Below, in pieces: positions 34,672-42,799 of a stretch of 64,000 nt of DNA. The notes under the pieces are model-generated. The model worked only from the letters and a program-made list of their open reading frames with translations. It did not search any database and was not told the DNA's origin. The position numbers were made by a program, and so were the translations under genes. Within the stretch, counting starts at the first letter, position 1, and every line of letters begins with the position of its first letter. This DNA is from Chryseobacterium sp. 6424 (lineage in GTDB: Bacteria > Bacteroidota > Bacteroidia > Flavobacteriales > Weeksellaceae), in NCBI RefSeq assembly GCF_003692615.1, contig NZ_CP023540.1:1302001-1366000 (forward strand), written 5' to 3'.

Positions 34672-34679
34672 CAAATTTA
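34672..34679 (-). promoter_or_regulatory. Minus-strand -7 box of the candidate small RNA
   Basis: TAAATTTG matches the -7 consensus, but no gene follows on this strand until the hairpin at 34434-34462. No clear -33 box was seen. Confidence 0.35.
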
Positions 34680-34778
34680 CGGTATGTAAGAACTGTTATC
34701 TACCGTGAAAACACCTTATCTTATCTGATATTTTCAGCTAAATTCATTACTATAGTTAAAATTTTAATATAATTCCAT

Positions 34779-34808
34779 AAAAAAAGAGCATCATTTGATG
34801 CTCTTTAC
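34779..34808 (-). terminator. Intrinsic terminator of the PPIase operon
   Basis: AAAGAGCATCA and TGATGCTCTTT pair around AT; the minus strand continues with TTTTT. Confidence 0.85.
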
Positions 34809-34825
34809 TTTAAACTATATGTAAA

Positions 34826-35935
34826 TTATTTGATCTTGATGAATTCTACATCGAAAACCAACCAAGCATTCGGTGGAATTACACCTCCGGCACCGCGCGC
34901 ACCATATCCTAACTCCGAAGGAATGAGGAACGTGGCGGTTTCACCTTCTTTCATAAGCATCAAACCTTCATCCCAACCTCTAATGACTTGGCCAATACCT
35001 ACTGAAAATTCTAGTGGCTGGTTTCTTTTAAACGAAGAATCGAATTCGGTCCCATCCACCAGTTTTCCGGAATAATGAACTGAAATTTCATCTCCCGCTA
35101 CAGGTGATTTTCCGTCGGTGGTTTTAGTGATTTTATAATACAGACCAGACGCGGTTACCTGCATCCCGGCTTTTAATTCCTCGGCCATTTTCTGTTGATT
35201 TGCTGTAAATTCTTCTTCTTTCCTTTTCTTATCAGCTTCTATTTTTTCAATGATGGCCTTATTGTTTTGCTGGATTTTAGATTTTCCTTCCGTAAAAATC
35301 TTTGCGGCATCATAGTTTTTATATTCGTCGCCTTTGCTGAATACAGAAACCTTTTCAAGCACAACATCAGTTTTTGGGCGGTCTTGCGCACCTTTTTCAA
35401 CATTGGCAATCGCATCAATTACTTCTTCACCTTTTACCACTTCACCGAAAATGGTGTGACGGCCATCCAACCAAGGGGTAGCAACTTCAGTAATGAAAAA
35501 CTGTGATCCATTGGTGTTGGGACCGGAGTTGGCCATTGAAAGAATGCCCTTGCCCGTATGTTGTAAGTCATTTTTTTCATCATCAAACTTATATCCCGGG
35601 TCGCCCATACCTGTACCTTGCGGGTCGCCACCTTGGATCATAAAATCCTTGATTACGCGGTGAAAAATAGTGCCGTCATAGTAAGGTACACCTTTGGCCT
35701 TGGCCTTATTCTCAATTTTACCTTCTGCCAGACCTATGAAATTTGCCACAGTTACAGGCGCTTTCTTGTCCTGAAATTTAACAATCATATTTCCTTTGGA
35801 GGTTTGGAAATTTGCGTACAGACCGTCATTCAGGCCTTCGTAAGTTTCTTTTTCTACGTTCATTTTTTTATAAATTGGGGTGCAGCTGGTCAGTAATATT
35901 GCTGACACTGCGATTAATATTTTATTTTTAAGCAT
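34826..35935 (-). CDS. Cyclophilin-FKBP fusion lipoprotein (dual-family immunophilin)
   Basis: 369 aa. A lipobox (LLTSC, Cys18) anchors it to a membrane. A cyclophilin-type PPIase domain (about 37-200) shows FHRVIKDFMIQGGDPQGTGMG, SMANSGPNTNGSQFFIT and LDGRHTIFGEVVKG. A charged coiled linker follows, then a C-terminal FKBP domain (about 262-369) with ISVHYSGKLVDGTEFDSSF, IRGWDEGLMLMKEGE and PSELGYGARG. Both are peptidyl-prolyl isomerases, so it should help fold exported proteins in the periplasm. It lies 3 bp after gldI. Fusions of this kind are known in some flavobacteria and spirochaetes. Confidence 0.92.
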   Translation of the reverse strand: MLKNKILIAVSAILLTSCTPIYKKMNVEKETYEGLNDGLYANFQTSKGNMIVKFQDKKAPVTVANFIGLAEGKIENKAKAKGVPYYDGTIFHRVIKDFMIQGGDPQGTGMGDPGYKFDDEKNDLQHTGKGILSMANSGPNTNGSQFFITEVATPWLDGRHTIFGEVVKGEEVIDAIANVEKGAQDRPKTDVVLEKVSVFSKGDEYKNYDAAKIFTEGKSKIQQNNKAIIEKIEADKKRKEEEFTANQQKMAEELKAGMQVTASGLYYKITKTTDGKSPVAGDEISVHYSGKLVDGTEFDSSFKRNQPLEFSVGIGQVIRGWDEGLMLMKEGETATFLIPSELGYGARGAGGVIPPNAWLVFDVEFIKIK

Positions 35936-35938
35936 TTT

Positions 35939-36448
35939 TTAAAGTACTTTTATTTTTATAATTAAGGGCATATCGTTAGAGATTTTATCATTATCTCCAT
36001 AGGTGCCAAATGCCAGTACGGAAGGCACCAATAATGTAGCCACTTGCCCTGATTTCAGATAACGGAGCGCGTCCTCCACTGCTTTAATATCCTCGAAACG
36101 GCCAAACTGTACATTTATATTCTCTTTTGGCTGATCGTACAGCTTTACGAAATCAAAATCATAAATTTCATATTCATATGAAACGACTTCGCCATCTGCT
36201 TTTCGGGGATGTTGCGATAGATTTTCAATATTTACCCAATAATTGAGGCTCATCGGATAGAATTTTTCCTGTTGGTTGTTGATCCAGTGCTGTATCTGCG
36301 CCCTTTCCGCAATATTCAGGTTTTTGGCGCGGTTTTTTGAAGTGGTTAGATCTGTTTCATATAGAAATCCACCCACCGGCGGATGGCTCTGCGTCTTTTG
36401 CGCACAGCTGAGTATCAGAAAGAATGATATGACCAGGATTTTCTGCAT
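35939..36448 (-). CDS. gldI: Gliding motility-type PPIase lipoprotein GldI
   Basis: 169 aa. A lipoprotein signal (MQKILVISFFLILSC) precedes an N-terminal helical region and a C-terminal FKBP-like domain (VNIENLSQH...AVEDALRYLKSGQVATLLVPSVLAFGTYGDNDKI). The FKBP domain lacks much of the usual active site, as in GldI of flavobacteria, where it supports gliding and type IX secretion folding steps. The start at 36448 fits the signal peptide; the ORF extends to 36469. The name rests on domain layout and on pairing with the fusion PPIase. Confidence 0.75.
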   Translation of the reverse strand: MQKILVISFFLILSCAQKTQSHPPVGGFLYETDLTTSKNRAKNLNIAERAQIQHWINNQQEKFYPMSLNYWVNIENLSQHPRKADGEVVSYEYEIYDFDFVKLYDQPKENINVQFGRFEDIKAVEDALRYLKSGQVATLLVPSVLAFGTYGDNDKISNDMPLIIKIKVL

Positions 36449-36489
36449 AGCTTTTGCGAAAATACACAATTCATCTTACATTAAAAAAA

Positions 36490-36520
36490 TAAAAAAGCCA
36501 GGAATTTTTGGTTCCCGGCT
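36490..36520 (-). terminator. Intrinsic terminator of ilvE
   Basis: On the minus strand AGCCGGGAA and TTCCTGGCT (one G-U pair) are followed by TTTTTTATTTTTTT. Confidence 0.85.
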
Positions 36521-36539
36521 GAATGATATAAAATTTTCT

Positions 36540-37613
36540 TTATGCGTTTTCCAGCACATTATTTTCTACCAAAACTCTCCACCCAAATGGGTCTTCGGCA
36601 TTATTGGTTTGGATGTCCACCAGATCTTTCTGCAAGCTAAGCGCAAAACTTTCTTCTAAAGATAAGGTTGGCAACTCTAATTTTTCGCCTTTATAGCCCA
36701 ACGCTCGAAAAACACTTGTTACAACGGCGGTACCTACCCCCCAAACTTCCTTCAAGGTTCCGTTTTTCTGTGCCTCTATAACTGTTTTTACAGCTACCGG
36801 CTCTATTTTTACTTCAATTCCCCTGCGTTTTGCAAGTTGAATAAAGCTGTCTCGAGTAACACCATCCAAGATTTTTTCAGAGGTTGGTGGCGTGTAGATG
36901 GTATCATTAATTCTTACAAACACGTTCATGGTACCACTTTCCTCGAAATATTCGTGTGTAGCATCATCAGTCCAGATGATTTGCTCGTACCCTTCTTCAA
37001 TCGCTAACTGCGTTGGATAAAAAGAAGCGGCGTAATTACCTGCAGCCTTTGCGGAACCTACCCCACCATTAGCCGCACGCGAGTAGAAATCGGATATAAG
37101 TACCGATACAGGCTCTGTATAATAGCTTTTCGCCGGTGTGGCAACAATCGCAAACATATATTTGTTGGAAATACGGGCTTTCAGTGCCTCTTCAGTAGCG
37201 AAAATCAGCGGTCTGATATATAGTGACATCCCTTCACCCTGTGGTATCCAGGCACGGTCGATATCAATCAGCGCCTTCAGGCCGTCGATAAACATTTCCT
37301 TTGTCACTTCCGGCATCGCCAGTCTTTTCGCGGATTTATTGATACGCTCGAAATTCTTTTCCGGACGGAACATAAACACTTGCCCGTCTTTATCTTTATA
37401 CGCCTTCATCCCCTCGAAACATGCCTGTCCGTAATTAATGCCCATCATGGCTGGTGAAAATGGCAGCGCACCATACGGTACAAGTTTTACTTCGCCCCAT
37501 GCACCATTATCGTATTCGCAGATGATCATGTGATCGATGAAGGTATTCCCAAACGAAAAATTCTCTGGATCAAAGCTTGAGATTCTCGGTTGGGTAGATT
37601 TTTCGATTATCAT
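36540..37613 (-). CDS. ilvE: Branched-chain amino acid aminotransferase
   Basis: 357 aa fold-type IV PLP enzyme of the long BCAT group. Motifs include GINYGQACFEGMKAYK, FRPEKNFERINKSAKRLAMPE, GMSLYIRPLIFATEEAL, KAAGNYAASFYPTQLA (with the PLP Lys), and EESGTMNVFVRINDTIYTPP. It catalyses the last step of Leu, Ile and Val synthesis and the first step of their breakdown. Promoter TAAATTTG lies 25 bp upstream. Confidence 0.94.
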   Translation of the reverse strand: MIIEKSTQPRISSFDPENFSFGNTFIDHMIICEYDNGAWGEVKLVPYGALPFSPAMMGINYGQACFEGMKAYKDKDGQVFMFRPEKNFERINKSAKRLAMPEVTKEMFIDGLKALIDIDRAWIPQGEGMSLYIRPLIFATEEALKARISNKYMFAIVATPAKSYYTEPVSVLISDFYSRAANGGVGSAKAAGNYAASFYPTQLAIEEGYEQIIWTDDATHEYFEESGTMNVFVRINDTIYTPPTSEKILDGVTRDSFIQLAKRRGIEVKIEPVAVKTVIEAQKNGTLKEVWGVGTAVVTSVFRALGYKGEKLELPTLSLEESFALSLQKDLVDIQTNNAEDPFGWRVLVENNVLENA

Positions 37614-37638
37614 ATTAAAAATTTTTATTGATGTAATA

Positions 37639-37646
37639 CAAATTTA
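37639..37646 (-). promoter_or_regulatory. Promoter -7 box of ilvE
   Basis: TAAATTTG on the minus strand, 25 bp upstream of the ATG at 37613. Confidence 0.55.
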
Positions 37647-37677
37647 ACATAATTTTTCAAATATCAAAATTTTAAAT

Positions 37678-37685
37678 TAAATTTG
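37678..37685 (+). promoter_or_regulatory. Promoter -7 box of mnmD
   Basis: TAAATTTG with 12 bp to the ATG at 37698. The in-frame TTG at 37683 falls inside the box, so ATG 37698 is preferred. Confidence 0.55.
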
Positions 37686-37697
37686 AGAAAATTTAGC

Positions 37698-38375
37698 ATG
37701 AACAGAGAGGTAAAACTTACATCAGACGGTAGCAAAACACTGTATATCAGTGAAATGAATGAAAACTATCATTCATCACATGGTGCATTACAAGAAGCAA
37801 AGCATGTCTTTATTGAAAATGGGTTTAAACTAGTAGATAATTGTGAAATTAATATTTTAGAACTCGGTTTAGGAACGGGTTTAAATGTTTTAGTCACAAT
37901 TGATGAATTTTTGAGAACTGATAAAAATCATGTAATCCACTATCACACCCTTGAAAAATACCCCGTAAATGAACATGAAATTGCAGAATTGGGTTATGAC
38001 CGTTTATTTTATGAACAGAATATGAACGAATTTCTGCAAAAAATACATGCATGTAATTGGTCTGAAACCATTGAAATTCTACCGAATTTTTACTTCACCA
38101 AATACCATTGTGATTTTTTTGCTTTGAAGAATTTGCATCTGCCACCCGTAAATCTAGTGTATTACGATTGTTTCGGTGCGCGTGTACAGCCAGATCTTTG
38201 GGGGATGCCACTTTTTCGGCAGGTAGCTGATAAGATGGCCAACGGCGGACTTTTAACCACCTATTCATCAAAAGGCAGTGTGCGCAGGATATTGCAGGAG
38301 CTTGGTTTTGATGTGCAAAAAAAACCAGGCCCACCCGGAAAAAGAGAAATGATCAACGCGATAAAAAATAAATAG
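37698..38375 (+). CDS. mnmD: tRNA U34 mnm5 methyltransferase MnmD
   Basis: 225 aa stand-alone SAM methyltransferase matching the N-terminal half of E. coli MnmC. It should convert nm5(s2)U34 to mnm5(s2)U34 in tRNAs. Motifs: HGALQEAKHVFIENGF, ILELGLGTGLNVLVTI, LPPVNLVYYDCFGARVQPDLWG and the C-terminal family signature GLLTTYSSKGSVRRIL...KKPGPPGKREM. The FAD oxidase half of MnmC is absent, as usual in Bacteroidota. Confidence 0.88.
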   Translation: MNREVKLTSDGSKTLYISEMNENYHSSHGALQEAKHVFIENGFKLVDNCEINILELGLGTGLNVLVTIDEFLRTDKNHVIHYHTLEKYPVNEHEIAELGYDRLFYEQNMNEFLQKIHACNWSETIEILPNFYFTKYHCDFFALKNLHLPPVNLVYYDCFGARVQPDLWGMPLFRQVADKMANGGLLTTYSSKGSVRRILQELGFDVQKKPGPPGKREMINAIKNK

Positions 38376-38419
38376 CAACTCATTTATTTTTATTACTTTT
38401 AAATCTGTTAAAAACGTGT

Positions 38420-38845
38420 ATGATTGATAAAATAAACATCAGAGTGTACGCAACTGCGCTGAAAGAAGGGAAAGTTCTTGTGTTACACGAGGAATATGCG
38501 GGTGACCAACTGATGAAACTGCCCGGTGGCGGACTAGAGTTTGGTGAAGGGTTGCTCGATTGCCTGAGACGCGAATTTGAAGAAGAATTAAACGTGAAAA
38601 TAAAAATCCTGGGGCATCTTTACACCCAGGAAGAATTCGTGACTTCCCGATTCCGGGAAAACGAGCAGTTGCTGACAGTTTATTATATGGTGGAGATTGA
38701 AGACGAAAACGACTTCCTGATCTTAGACCCATGCATCGAAAAAACAGAATGGATTCCCATTGATACCAATGAAAATCCATTTCCGCTGCCCGTGGACAGA
38801 ATTGCTTTTGAAAAGCTGAAAGAAAAATTTATAGAACTTCGTTAA
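38420..38845 (+). CDS. Nudix hydrolase
   Basis: 141 aa. A complete Nudix box is present: GGGLEFGEGLLDCLRREFEEELNV, with the catalytic REFEEE glutamates intact. Members hydrolyse nucleoside diphosphate-linked compounds; the substrate is not predictable. Its 3' end overlaps the convergent S1/P1 nuclease gene by 17 bp. Confidence 0.88.
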   Translation: MIDKINIRVYATALKEGKVLVLHEEYAGDQLMKLPGGGLEFGEGLLDCLRREFEEELNVKIKILGHLYTQEEFVTSRFRENEQLLTVYYMVEIEDENDFLILDPCIEKTEWIPIDTNENPFPLPVDRIAFEKLKEKFIELR

Positions 38846-39620
38846 ATATTTTTGCGAGCCGCAGTCCCCCATACAACAGTTGCCGTTCCATCAATTGGGT
38901 GAATTTGTACGTGTAATCATAAGAATAGGCCTGGTCTGCCTTGGTGTTGGCATATATGGTATTGGCTTTCAGGTGGCTGTCATAAAACCATTCCTCAAGA
39001 CTCCCTGCCTGTATGGCTTTTACTTCTTCCTTTGATTTTACATCAAGTAAGCGGGCGTATTCTTCATAACTATATTTCTGAGAATCAATCAGTTTGCTGT
39101 CCCAAAGCGAATGAAGATTGGTGTTTTCACCAAAAAATTTCATACGGATCCGGTTTCCACCCAGATCTTCAGCACGCCCTACATGAAGCGGTTGCGATAA
39201 ATCACCAATCATGTGAATCAGGAAGCGTAGGGCTATTTCCCGGTCGTTCTTCGACGTGTTTTTGTCTTTAATCTGTGCCGACAGTTTTTGGATTTGTGTA
39301 TAAAGGTTCGGTCCATCCTGTGCTTTCAAACTGTCGGAAAATCTTTTAAAATCAGGCTGTGGGTTAATGTTTACATAATGCCACCGGTCCGTATGCTTCC
39401 AGGTACCTGTAGTGTCAGATTTTATAAAGTCTGGCCAGTTGGCCCAATACGCAAGTTTCTGCTCGCCAATGATTTTTTTTAGGTTTCGTTTTGCCTTGCC
39501 AGTCAGGTGGTTTTCTGCAATCTGTGCGACAATACGGTGGCCGGTGACGCCATAGGAATAGGCAAAATTAAAGGTTACCAATGCCGCGAGCAGCACCAGG
39601 TTTCGTAGGGTTTTAGTCAT
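38829..39620 (-). CDS. S1/P1-type nuclease, secreted
   Basis: 263 aa with a signal peptide (TLRNLVLLAALVTFNFAYS). Zinc-binding family motifs are GHRIVAQIAENHL, WPDFIKSD, WHYVNINP, LIHMIGDLSQPLHVGRAEDLGGN and NLHSLWDSKLID. It should cleave single-stranded DNA/RNA in the periplasm or outside the cell. The expected mature N-terminal Trp, whose amino group binds zinc in P1 nuclease, appears to be Tyr23 (SYGVTGH). It lies 3 bp after the DUF4294 gene. Confidence 0.88.
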   Translation of the reverse strand: MTKTLRNLVLLAALVTFNFAYSYGVTGHRIVAQIAENHLTGKAKRNLKKIIGEQKLAYWANWPDFIKSDTTGTWKHTDRWHYVNINPQPDFKRFSDSLKAQDGPNLYTQIQKLSAQIKDKNTSKNDREIALRFLIHMIGDLSQPLHVGRAEDLGGNRIRMKFFGENTNLHSLWDSKLIDSQKYSYEEYARLLDVKSKEEVKAIQAGSLEEWFYDSHLKANTIYANTKADQAYSYDYTYKFTQLMERQLLYGGLRLAKIFNEVL

Positions 39621-39623
39621 AGG

Positions 39624-40334
39624 TTATCTTTTGATTTTAAAGTTTCGGTATCCAGGGTAAGGCTGGAAATATCCTGCATTCCAGTTACTTTGCAACAGCG
39701 ACTCCAGAAATTCGTCGGTTCTGTTTTTGTGTGGATCATAGGGTTCTTTCAGCTCAATATCGGCAATGTTTCCTTTTACATTCCACCAGAAAGCGCTCCA
39801 GCCACCGCGAAGTTCTTTAATGATGTCGTACACCGTTTTTCCCGTAGCACGGTTCATCAGTTTTGCAAATACCCTTCCTTCGGTAGTCGTAAGGTCGCGC
39901 AGCTGCAGTTCATACTGTTCAGCGAGTTTCTTCTGGCGCTCGTTCACGTATCTTTTTTGCTCGGCACGTGTCATTTGGGTAATGTCTTCCTGTATTTCTT
40001 GGTACTGGTCGAGTGCGGTTAGAAATAGCGGATACACACGGTTCAGCTTCTTATTAAGGAAATAATAATAATTCTGGTCAAGTTGGTTATTGAAGCGGGG
40101 TTTGTTAAGTAAGACCAGCTCATCCATCACCACTACATTCTCCCCATCTATCTCATACACTTTGGCTTGCTGTGCCTCATCATAGTAATATTTATTACCG
40201 AATTCATCGGTTTTCAGCAGTTCTGGCGGATATTGACTCAGGGGTTTTACAGTAGCGAGTATCGAATCATTTTGTGCAGCAGCCTGAAGCCCCGAAAGAA
40301 GCAGGATGACTATTACAATCTTATTAAAATTCAT
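39624..40334 (-). CDS. DUF4294 family exported protein
   Basis: 236 aa with a signal peptide (MNFNKIVIVILLLSGLQAAAQ). The mature part matches the Bacteroidota DUF4294 pattern: YDEAQQAKVYEIDGENVVVMDELVLLNKPRFNN, YYYFLNKKLNRVYPLFLTALDQYQEIQEDI, and a polar C-terminal region. Function unknown. The start at 40334 fits the signal peptide and the promoter at 40356-40363; a longer ORF extends to 40409. Probably cotranscribed with the nuclease gene. Confidence 0.8.
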   Translation of the reverse strand: MNFNKIVIVILLLSGLQAAAQNDSILATVKPLSQYPPELLKTDEFGNKYYYDEAQQAKVYEIDGENVVVMDELVLLNKPRFNNQLDQNYYYFLNKKLNRVYPLFLTALDQYQEIQEDITQMTRAEQKRYVNERQKKLAEQYELQLRDLTTTEGRVFAKLMNRATGKTVYDIIKELRGGWSAFWWNVKGNIADIELKEPYDPHKNRTDEFLESLLQSNWNAGYFQPYPGYRNFKIKR

Positions 40335-40355
40335 TATTTTTACTTCGTCTAAAAT

Positions 40356-40363
40356 CAAATGTA
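40356..40363 (-). promoter_or_regulatory. Promoter -7 box of the DUF4294-nuclease operon
   Basis: TACATTTG on the minus strand, 21 bp upstream of the ATG at 40334. Confidence 0.5.
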
Positions 40364-40387
40364 CATAACAAAATTCATTCCTCTTAT

Positions 40388-41464
40388 ATGTTATTCGAAA
40401 ATAAATCAATTAAATTTCTAGAAAAATACCTAAACACTGCATCACCAACAGGTTACGAACATCAGGGACAAAAAATCTGGATGGAGTATATCGCGCCATA
40501 CGTTGACAAGATTGAGTATGACCACTATGGGACCTGCTACGGCATCATCAATCCTGAAGCCGAATTTAAAGTAGTGATTGAAGCCCATGCCGATGAAATC
40601 TCCTGGTATGTAAATTACATCACCGATGACGGCCTGATCTACGTGATCAGGAACGGCGGATCAGACCAAATGATCGCGCCTTCAAAAATAGTCAACATAC
40701 ATGGTGAAAAAGGCATCGTGAAAGGCGTATTTGGTTGGCCGGCAATCCACACCCGTGGCATAAACGCTGATGAACCACAACCTAAACTCGAAAATATATT
40801 TATCGATTGCGGCGCGGTAAACAAAAAAGAAGTGGAAGATTTGGGCATACATGTAGGCTGTATGATTACCTACCCTGATGAATTTTTCGAACTGAATGAC
40901 CGTTATTTTGTCTGTAGGGCGCTCGATAACAGAATCGGTGGCTTCATGATTGCAGAAGTGGCAAGACTCATTAAAGAAAATGACAACCAGTTGCCCTTTG
41001 GTCTTTACATCACCAATTCTGTTCAGGAAGAAGTTGGGCTTTACGGCGCAGATATGATCGCGGATACCATCAAACCCAACATCGCCATCGTGACTGATGT
41101 TACCCATGATACGACCACACCCATGATTGAGAAGAAAAAAGAAGGCGACCAAAAATGTGGTAACGGCCCGGTGGTCTTTTATGCGCCCAGCGTGCATCAC
41201 ACCATCCGCGAACTTATTGTAAACACGGCTAAGATAAAGGAGATCCCTTTCCAGAGGGCTGCCGCCAGCCGTGCCACAGGTACTGATACAGATGCTTTTG
41301 CCCATTCTAACGGCGGAGTGCCAAGCGCGCTGATTTCGCTTCCCCTGCGTTACATGCACACGACGGTGGAAATGGTTTCGAAAGAAGATGTATCTAATGT
41401 GATAAAGCTGATTTACGAAACTTTATTGCAGATAAAACCTGATATGAACCTGAAATATCATTAA
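40388..41464 (+). CDS. M42 family metallopeptidase (glutamyl aminopeptidase-like)
   Basis: 358 aa. Metal ligands of the M42 tetrahedral aminopeptidases are visible: VIEAHADEISW (His, Asp), CRALDNRIGGFM (Asp), NSVQEEVGLYGA (catalytic and ligand Glu), TDVTHD and the late His in LRYMHTTVEMV. These form dodecameric cytosolic aminopeptidases. It is followed after 13 bp by rpe on the same strand. Confidence 0.9.
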   Translation: MLFENKSIKFLEKYLNTASPTGYEHQGQKIWMEYIAPYVDKIEYDHYGTCYGIINPEAEFKVVIEAHADEISWYVNYITDDGLIYVIRNGGSDQMIAPSKIVNIHGEKGIVKGVFGWPAIHTRGINADEPQPKLENIFIDCGAVNKKEVEDLGIHVGCMITYPDEFFELNDRYFVCRALDNRIGGFMIAEVARLIKENDNQLPFGLYITNSVQEEVGLYGADMIADTIKPNIAIVTDVTHDTTTPMIEKKKEGDQKCGNGPVVFYAPSVHHTIRELIVNTAKIKEIPFQRAAASRATGTDTDAFAHSNGGVPSALISLPLRYMHTTVEMVSKEDVSNVIKLIYETLLQIKPDMNLKYH

Positions 41465-41477
41465 ATAAAAAGTAAGA

Positions 41478-42128
41478 ATGAAAACTAAACTAATAGCACC
41501 TTCCCTATTATCCGCTGATTTCGGAAATCTCGAACGGGATATCCACATGCTCAACCGCTCGCAGGCCGACTGGTTACACATAGATGTGATGGACGGGCGG
41601 TTTGTACCAAACATTTCCTTTGGCTTTCCAGTGATGAAAACCGTGAAACAGCATGCTCAAAAATTCATAGACGTACACCTGATGATCGTAGAACCGGAAA
41701 AGTATGTGGAAGAATTCATCAATGCCGGCGCAGACCTTGTTTCCATACATTATGAGGCGTGTACCCACTTGCATCGCACCATTAATTTGATTCAGGACAA
41801 AGGCGCGAAAGCGGGTGTGGTATTAAATCCATCAACCCCCGTCTTATTACTGGAGGATATTATTTCTGAGGTAGATTTGGTATTATTGATGAGTGTAAAC
41901 CCAGGATTTGGCGGGCAGAAATTCATTGAGAACACCTACAAAAAAATCGCTGAAACCCGCGACCTTATCCTATCCAACAATTCTACCGCTCTAATTGAAG
42001 TGGATGGCGGAGTGAATCTTGAGAATGCCGCAAAACTTTTCGAAGCAGGCGCGGATGTTTTGGTAGCTGGCAACGCCGTATTCTCAACAGAGAATCCCGA
42101 AAAAACAATTGAACTTTTAAAGATCTGA
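41478..42128 (+). CDS. rpe: Ribulose-phosphate 3-epimerase
   Basis: 216 aa TIM-barrel enzyme of the pentose phosphate pathway. Motifs: IAPSLLSADFGNLERDI, WLHIDVMDGRFVPNISFG (metal His and Asp), VHLMIVEPEKYVEEFINAGADLVSIHYEA, LLMSVNPGFGGQKFIENT and EVDGGVN. All active-site residues are in place. A terminator follows. Confidence 0.96.
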   Translation: MKTKLIAPSLLSADFGNLERDIHMLNRSQADWLHIDVMDGRFVPNISFGFPVMKTVKQHAQKFIDVHLMIVEPEKYVEEFINAGADLVSIHYEACTHLHRTINLIQDKGAKAGVVLNPSTPVLLLEDIISEVDLVLLMSVNPGFGGQKFIENTYKKIAETRDLILSNNSTALIEVDGGVNLENAAKLFEAGADVLVAGNAVFSTENPEKTIELLKI

Positions 42129-42144
42129 CCGCTTTTTCAAGCAT

Positions 42145-42180
42145 AAAAAACAGTCTCTTAAAAAAGTGACTGTTTTTTTT
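42145..42180. terminator. Bidirectional terminator between rpe and ndk
   Basis: AAAAAACAGTC and GACTGTTTTTTTT pair around an A-rich loop; T-runs on both strands serve the convergent rpe and ndk genes. Confidence 0.85.
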
Positions 42181-42200
42181 GTTTCATTTCCTATGATGGC

Positions 42201-42620
42201 TTAGAAAATCTCTCTTCCTGAGAAATGGAACTGCGCTTCAATCAGTGCATTTTCATCAGAGTCTGAACCATGTACGGCATTTTCGCCCACGCTTCTTGCA
42301 AACATCTTTCTGATGGTACCTTCCGCAGCATCCGCAGGGTTAGTCGCACCGATGAGTGTTCTGAAGTCTTCCACCGCGTTGTCTTTCTCAAGAACCGCTG
42401 CCACGATTGGCCCGGAAGACATGAATTCTACCAATTCCCCATAGAAAGGTCTTTCAGCGTGTACTTCGTAGAATTTTTTGGCATCAGCTACTGTAAGCTG
42501 TGTTAATTTTAATGCTTTGATTTTAAAACCAGCCTCTGCGATTTTACCCAAAATAGCACCAATATGTCCGTCTGCAACTGCATCGGGCTTAATCATGGTG
42601 AATGTAATTTTACCTGACAT
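42201..42620 (-). CDS. ndk: Nucleoside diphosphate kinase
   Basis: 139 aa. It transfers the gamma-phosphate from ATP to NDPs through phosphohistidine. The catalytic His is in [13 protein letters not shown], and [26 protein letters not shown] and [19 protein letters not shown] are characteristic. The start is MSGKITFTM (42620); the longer ORF to 42689 is not supported. TACTTTCG about 20 bp upstream on the minus strand may be a weak -7 box. Confidence 0.96.
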   Translation of the reverse strand: MSGKITFTMIKPDAVADGHIGAILGKIAEAGFKIKALKLTQLTVADAKKFYEVHAERPFYGELVEFMSSGPIVAAVLEKDNAVEDFRTLIGATNPADAAEGTIRKMFARSVGENAVHGSDSDENALIEAQFHFSGREIF

Positions 42621-42661
42621 ATCTCTTATTTTAATGTACTGCGAAAGTACGAAAACTTTTA

Positions 42662-42669
42662 TATATTTG
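42662..42669 (+). promoter_or_regulatory. Plus-strand -7 box upstream of a candidate small RNA
   Basis: TATATTTG on the plus strand, divergent from ndk, with no plus-strand gene downstream before the hairpin at 42776. Confidence 0.4.
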
Positions 42670-42705
42670 CACCGAAAATTCCATTTCACAAGAGGCTAGA
42701 TTATT

Positions 42706-42721
42706 TTGGCACAGAAGTTGT
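42706..42721 (+). promoter_or_regulatory. Sigma-54-like promoter (TTGGCAC-N5-TTGT)
   Basis: TTGGCAC AGAAG TTGT fits the -24/-12 pattern TGGCAC-N5-TTGC with one change (C to T at -12). The window encodes a sigma-54 activator (9605-10789), so such promoters are expected in this genome. Confidence 0.4.
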
Positions 42722-42775
42722 AACTTACACTTCGATTCTCATGTTTAATTTGAGTTTTCATGGTTATTAGTTTTT

Positions 42776-42799
42776 ACCCGGCTTAGGCTGGGTTTTTTT
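42776..42799 (+). terminator. Plus-strand intrinsic terminator next to the rsgA stop
   Basis: ACCCGGC and GCTGGGT (one G-T pair) close a TTAG loop, followed by T7. It overlaps the rsgA stop codon but has no T-run in the rsgA direction. Confidence 0.7.

Larger units (their letters stand above)
42676..42799 (+). ncRNA. Candidate small RNA in the ndk-rsgA gap
   Basis: The gap holds a plus-strand -7 box (42662-42669), a sigma-54-like site (42706-42721) and a plus-strand terminator (42776-42799). Both flanking genes are on the minus strand, so none of these serves them. The expected RNA is about 120 nt from the first promoter or about 65 nt from the second. It contains ATGGTTATTAGTTTTTACC, nearly identical to 34543-34561. 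No known RNA family was recognised. Confidence 0.35.

Noticed and set aside
42696..42761. A 21-aa ORF (MKTQIKHENRS...) on the minus strand between rsgA and ndk
   Set aside because: Too short to support on its own; the ATG lies inside the repeated motif but no promoter or conserved partner was seen.
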